From Hydrogenophaga sp. (GTDB lineage Bacteria > Pseudomonadota > Gammaproteobacteria > Burkholderiales > Burkholderiaceae_C), in assembly GCA_030682835.1 (NCBI GenBank), contig JAUXNG010000102.1, forward strand, positions 1 through 64,000: a stretch of DNA of 64,000 bases. The letters are read 5' to 3'. Below are positions 60,111 to 64,000 of the stretch, piece by piece. The notes beneath the pieces are model-generated. The model worked only from the letters and a program-made list of their open reading frames with translations, was not told where the DNA came from and did not search any database. A program made the translations under genes and the position numbers. How positions within the stretch are numbered: the first letter of the stretch is position 1; every line of letters starts with the position of its first letter.

Positions 60111-61277
60111 TCAGAAACCGATGTTTGTTTTCTCGAAGCCGTCCAGGCTCACCAGCCGGTGCTGGGCCAGCACCTTGTAAAGCTCGGCTTCGCCCACCGA
60201 GCGCGAAAGGTACGCGTCGCTGCCGGCCAGGCCGGCTTTCATGCGGTCCATGCTGCCGGCGGTGGGCGCAAACATCACCACCACCGGGGCCTGACCGTTG
60301 GGCAGGCGGCACTGCTTGGCGCTGCGGCACACCTGCCAGGCATCGGGCTCGCCGTTGAGCCGGTCGATCACCACGAGGCGGTAGGCGTGGGCCTTGAGCA
60401 TCACCAGTGCCTGTGGCGCCTCGCGCGACCAGTCGATCGACAGGCCATAGCGGCGGAAGCGCTTGTGCAGGATGCGGCCTTCCACCAGGCTCTCGGCCAC
60501 CAGCAGCATGTCGCCCCGCGGCACCTCGGGCAACGTGGCCTTGGCGCCGCCGGTCTGGGAGCGGGTGGAACGCGAGGAACGCCCGCTGCGCGACGCGGGC
60601 GGCGGGGCCACCGGAGGCAAGGGCAGCTCGTCCAGACCACCGAAATCGGTCAGGCGCAGCACCCCCGGCCGGCGCGTGGACGCTGGTGCCAGGGGCTTCA
60701 CCGGCCGCTGCACGACCGGCGCTGCCGTTGCCGCGGCGGCCACGCGGCGTGGCTCGCGCTGCATGGGGCGGGTGGGCGGGAACTCCGATTCCGGGTCACG
60801 GCGCCGCGGCGACACGGCAGGTGCCATGGGAGCAGCGGGGGAGGCTGGCCGGCTGCTGCCGACCTTGCGCATGCTCGCGTCAAGACCCTTTACCTGCGAG
60901 ACCTGGAACGGTTCGGTCGCAGCGAAGGCCGGGGCCTGCTCCACGCGCTTGCGCGGTGCCACCGGCTTGCTCACACCCACCAGCGCGTCTAGCGCGGCCA
61001 GCACACCCACCAGCTTCACCGGCTTGCGCTGCAGCGGCCAGCCGGTGCCGCCGTCGTTGCTGCCCAGCAGCAGCACGCGGCCCGGCAGCTCGGCGTGGCG
61101 CACCAGGTGCAGGGCCTGCAGGTTGTCGGCGTTGACGATCAGGAGCTGCGCGTCCATCACCTCGTCCTGCACCTGGTACGCGGGCGGACGCCGCGACGCC
61201 AGGCGCAGAAACGACTCGATCGTGGACGACTCGTTCTGGGCAAAACCCACCAGCGCCACCGTGTAAGCACCCACCAT
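60111..61277 (-). CDS. Response-regulator-like protein with two degenerate receiver-like regions
   Basis: MVGAYTVALVGFAQNESSTIESFLRLASRR... and DMLLVAESLVEGRILHKRFRRYGLSIDWSREAPQALVMLKAHAYRLVVIDRL. Confidence 0.65.
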   Translation of the reverse strand: MVGAYTVALVGFAQNESSTIESFLRLASRRPPAYQVQDEVMDAQLLIVNADNLQALHLVRHAELPGRVLLLGSNDGGTGWPLQRKPVKLVGVLAALDALVGVSKPVAPRKRVEQAPAFAATEPFQVSQVKGLDASMRKVGSSRPASPAAPMAPAVSPRRRDPESEFPPTRPMQREPRRVAAAATAAPVVQRPVKPLAPASTRRPGVLRLTDFGGLDELPLPPVAPPPASRSGRSSRSTRSQTGGAKATLPEVPRGDMLLVAESLVEGRILHKRFRRYGLSIDWSREAPQALVMLKAHAYRLVVIDRLNGEPDAWQVCRSAKQCRLPNGQAPVVVMFAPTAGSMDRMKAGLAGSDAYLSRSVGEAELYKVLAQHRLVSLDGFEKTNIGF

Positions 61278-61443
61278 GAAAGCCCCTGACGTGTACCAAT
61301 GCGTTAATCTGCAAATGAGTATGCCGGTTTTTGGGTACGCGCCCGGGGCTTGCCTGCACGCAGCAGGGACAAGCGTGACCGTTTCCCGCCCGCCGCCTTC
61401 CGGCGACACAATGCAGCCTCCCCACGGCCCTCAGGAGACCCGC

Positions 61444-61929
61444 ATGCCCAGCATTTACGACTTCGAAGCCCAGTCCATCGACGGCAGGCCCGTGGCCCTC
61501 TCCCAGTTCAGGGGACAGGTGCTGCTGATCGTGAACACGGCCAGCGCCTGCGGTTTCACCCCCCAGTTCGGCGGACTGGAAAAGCTGCACCAGCGCTATG
61601 CAGACAAGGGGCTCGTGGTGCTGGGCTTCCCGTGCAACCAGTTCGGCAGCCAGGACCCGGGCAGCAACGAGGAGATCGGCGCTTTCTGCCAGAAGAACTA
61701 CGGCGTGAGCTTTCCCATGATGGCCAAGGTCGACGTGAACGGCGGCGCCGCCCACCCGCTCTACCAGTGGCTCACGGCCGAAGCCCCCGGTCTGCTGGGC
61801 AGCAAGGCCATCAAGTGGAACTTCACCAAGTTTCTGGTGGGCAAAGACGGCCGGGTGCTACGGCGTTATGCACCTCAGGACGCGCCCGAGAAACTGTCCA
61901 AGGACATCGAAGCCGCGCTGGCCGCCTGA
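61444..61929 (+). CDS. Glutathione peroxidase family protein
   Basis: MPSIYDFEAQSIDGRPVALSQFRGQVLLIVNTASACGFTPQFGGLEKLH...FPCNQFGSQDPGSN (Cys form). Confidence 0.96.
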   Translation: MPSIYDFEAQSIDGRPVALSQFRGQVLLIVNTASACGFTPQFGGLEKLHQRYADKGLVVLGFPCNQFGSQDPGSNEEIGAFCQKNYGVSFPMMAKVDVNGGAAHPLYQWLTAEAPGLLGSKAIKWNFTKFLVGKDGRVLRRYAPQDAPEKLSKDIEAALAA

Positions 61930-62142
61930 ACGCAGGGCGCGACCCGCGCAGCGGCGGAGCGTGGGGGCGACAGACCCGCCGCCGGGACGCCCCAAGGCGG
62001 GTCAGCCCCCTTGGGGGGCTGAGGACCGCGGCTCACGGCCTGCCTGCGCAGGCCGGGACGGGACGAAGAGGTGGCGACTCCGGCGCCGCCGCGGCCTGCA
62101 AGGCGCGACCCGCGCAGCGGCGGAGCGTGGGGGCGACACCTT
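61930..62142. repeat. Dispersed intergenic repeat, module B (two copies of a 31-mer)
   Basis: gcgacccgcgcagcggcggagcgtgggggcg occurs at both ends; ccgccgggacgccccaaggcgggtcagcccccttggggggctgaggaccgcgg between. Confidence 0.85.
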
Positions 62143-62587
62143 AGCGCTCGAACTCGGTGTTCAGCACCACCGTGCTGGTGGTGCGCTGCACGCCGGGAAT
62201 GGCCTTGATGGCGTAGAGCACGTCTTCCAGCGCGCGGGCGTGCACGCAGCGCACCTTGATCAGCGTGTCGTGCTCGCCCGCCACGCTGTGCACCTCCACC
62301 ACCTCAGGCAGCTCGCCCAGCCGCGCGGCGATGTCGCGGCAGTGCACGCCGCCGTCGTTGCGGATGGCAACGAACGCGGTCAGGTGCAGGCCCAGCGCTT
62401 CGGGCGCCACCCTGATCGAGAAGCGCTCGATCACGCCACGCTCCACCATCTTGCGCACCCGCTCGTGCACGGCGGCGGTGGACATGCCCACCTCAGCGGC
62501 CAGATCAGCGTACGAACGACGGCTGTCCACCGCCAGGGCCGTAAGAATTCTTTTGTCGAGGTCGTCAGTCTGGAAATTATCTTGCAT
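62141..62587 (-). CDS. Lrp/AsnC-family transcriptional regulator
   Basis: LDKRILTALAVDSRRSYADLAAEVGMSTAAVHERVRKMVERGVI. Confidence 0.96.
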   Translation of the reverse strand: MQDNFQTDDLDKRILTALAVDSRRSYADLAAEVGMSTAAVHERVRKMVERGVIERFSIRVAPEALGLHLTAFVAIRNDGGVHCRDIAARLGELPEVVEVHSVAGEHDTLIKVRCVHARALEDVLYAIKAIPGVQRTTSTVVLNTEFER

Positions 62588-62657
62588 CGGGTGAAATCGT
62601 CGGATATATTCGGCCGCAACTACTAGGCACCGAACATTTTCCGCCCTGAGGCCTCAA

Positions 62658-63611
62658 ATGCCAATCTTTTTCCGTCTGCCCGGCGCCAGCGATGCGCGCA
62701 TGCGCCTGATCACCGCGCTGCTGATCGTCTACATCGTCTGGGGCACGACTTACCACGCGCTGAACATCGCCATGCAGACCATGCCGCCGCTGCTCATGAA
62801 CGGCACGCGCTTCCTGGTGGCGGGCGCGGTGATGCTGGCGATTGCCCGTTGGCAGCGCCTGCCCTGGCCGAGCGCGGCGCAGTGGCGGCACTCGGCGATG
62901 ATCGGTGCGCTGATGGTGTGCGGCGCCATGGGCATGGTGGTAATGGCGCAGAAGATGGGCATCGGCTCGGGCCTCATGGCCACCGTGGTGACCACCATGC
63001 CGATGTGGCTGGCGCTGTGGACGCGCTGGGGCTGCGAGCGTGTGCCGGTCACGAGCTGGATCGGCCTGGCGCTGGGCGTGGTGGGCGCGGCCGTGCTGGC
63101 GCGCGAAGGCGATTTCTCGGCCACCGGTCTGGGCGCCCTGCTGGCCTTTGGCGCGCCGCTGTGCTGGAGCATCGGCTCCTACGCCTCGCGCAAGCTCGAC
63201 CTGCCCGCGCCCGCCATGGCCTCGGCAGCGCAGTGGCTGCTCGGTGGCCTCATGGGCACGGCGGCTGCGTGGTGGCTGGAGCCGGCGGCGCACAGCTGGA
63301 GCCCCGCGCAGATGAGCCTGAGCGCGTCGCTGGCCTGGCTCTACCTGGTGGTCATGGGCACGCTGGTCACGCTCAACGCCTACCTGTGGCTGCTGAAGAA
63401 CGCGTCGCCCGCGCTGGCCGGCAGCTACTCGTTCGTGAACCCGGTGGTGGCGCTGTGGGTGGGCGTGGCGCTGGGGGGCGAGGTGCTGACCGGGCAGGTG
63501 TTCGTTGCCCTGCCGCTGATTTTGCTGGCGCTGGCCTGCATCATTTACGGCCAGCCGCTGTGGCGCTGGCTGCAGCCCCGCCTGCGCCTGGGCGGCCTGC
63601 GGCGCGCGTGA
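62658..63611 (+). CDS. EamA/DMT-family transporter (YedA-like)
   Basis: 10-TM; LLIVYIVWGTTYHALNIAMQTMPPLLMNGTRFLVAG. Confidence 0.92.
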   Translation: MPIFFRLPGASDARMRLITALLIVYIVWGTTYHALNIAMQTMPPLLMNGTRFLVAGAVMLAIARWQRLPWPSAAQWRHSAMIGALMVCGAMGMVVMAQKMGIGSGLMATVVTTMPMWLALWTRWGCERVPVTSWIGLALGVVGAAVLAREGDFSATGLGALLAFGAPLCWSIGSYASRKLDLPAPAMASAAQWLLGGLMGTAAAWWLEPAAHSWSPAQMSLSASLAWLYLVVMGTLVTLNAYLWLLKNASPALAGSYSFVNPVVALWVGVALGGEVLTGQVFVALPLILLALACIIYGQPLWRWLQPRLRLGGLRRA

Positions 63612-63617
63612 AGCGCC

Positions 63618-64000
63618 TCAGACCCAGCGCAGCAGCAGGCCCGCCACCGCCGGCAACACGAGCGCACTGAACAGGGCCGACAGGCCCATGGCCAGGCCGG
63701 CAAACGCGCCCATTTCCTCGCTCACCTGGAAGGCACGGGCGGTGCCGATGCCGTGCGCCGCCGTGCCCAGCGCGAAGCCGCGCACCGCCGGGTCGGTGAT
63801 GCGCAGGGCGTCGAACAGGTAGCGCGCCGTGGCCGCGCCGAGAATGCCGGTGCTCACCACCAGCACCGCGGTGAGCGAAGGCAGGCCGCCGATCTGCTCG
63901 GCAATGCCCATGGCCACCGGCGTGGTGACCGACTTCGGCGCCAGCGAAGCCAGCGTGGCCTTGGATGCACCCAGGAGCCAGCCAATGCCGATGGCGCTCG
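63618..64000 (-). CDS. LrgB-family protein, C-terminal part (runs off window)
   Basis: ...LTAVLVVSTGILGAATARYLFDALRITDPAVRGFALGTAAHGIGTARAFQ. Confidence 0.92.
   Translation of the reverse strand, partial: SAIGIGWLLGASKATLASLAPKSVTTPVAMGIAEQIGGLPSLTAVLVVSTGILGAATARYLFDALRITDPAVRGFALGTAAHGIGTARAFQVSEEMGAFAGLAMGLSALFSALVLPAVAGLLLRWV

Overview
High-GC betaproteobacterial chromosome segment; gene content and order look Comamonadaceae/Hydrogenophaga-like (inference). From left to right it contains: gatA/gatC; mreBCD-mrdA; a ~23 kb minus-strand [NiFe]-hydrogenase locus (about 7.0-30 kb) with the order hoxK-hoxG-(hupE-like)-hoxZ-(HigA-like)-hoxM-L-O-Q-R-T-V-hypA-B-F-C-D-E-(unknown)-hypX-hoxA-hoxB-hoxC-hoxJ; general metabolism, transport and regulator genes (30.5-42.6 kb); a compact defence island (about 42.9-50.1 kb); and then TDT-type, RND, alr, lplT, gpx, Lrp, EamA and LrgB genes. 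The main target is the defence island. A minus-strand AAA ATPase + HNH pair (Septu/PtuAB-like) lies divergent from a plus-strand operon of SIR2-APAZ + short prokaryotic Argonaute (SPARSA-type) + a third protein with an RHHIVH (Rx4H, HEPN-like) motif. I do not recognise the third gene as part of described SPARSA systems. The Argonaute and the third gene each carry an apparent homopolymer frameshift (G5 at 48907-48911, C6 at 49151-49156). Either could be a sequencing error, decay or recoding. Other notable points: a -24/-12 motif plus a perfect IHF-consensus match upstream of hoxK; a modular dispersed intergenic repeat family that also contributes coding sequence to hypX and apparently hypC; a solo HigA-like gene and an uncharacterised gene inside the hydrogenase operon; a candidate structured minus-strand RNA near 30.25-30.45 kb; and degenerate tandem repeats near 51.5-52.0 kb. 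All family calls come from reading motifs in the translations; no database search was run.
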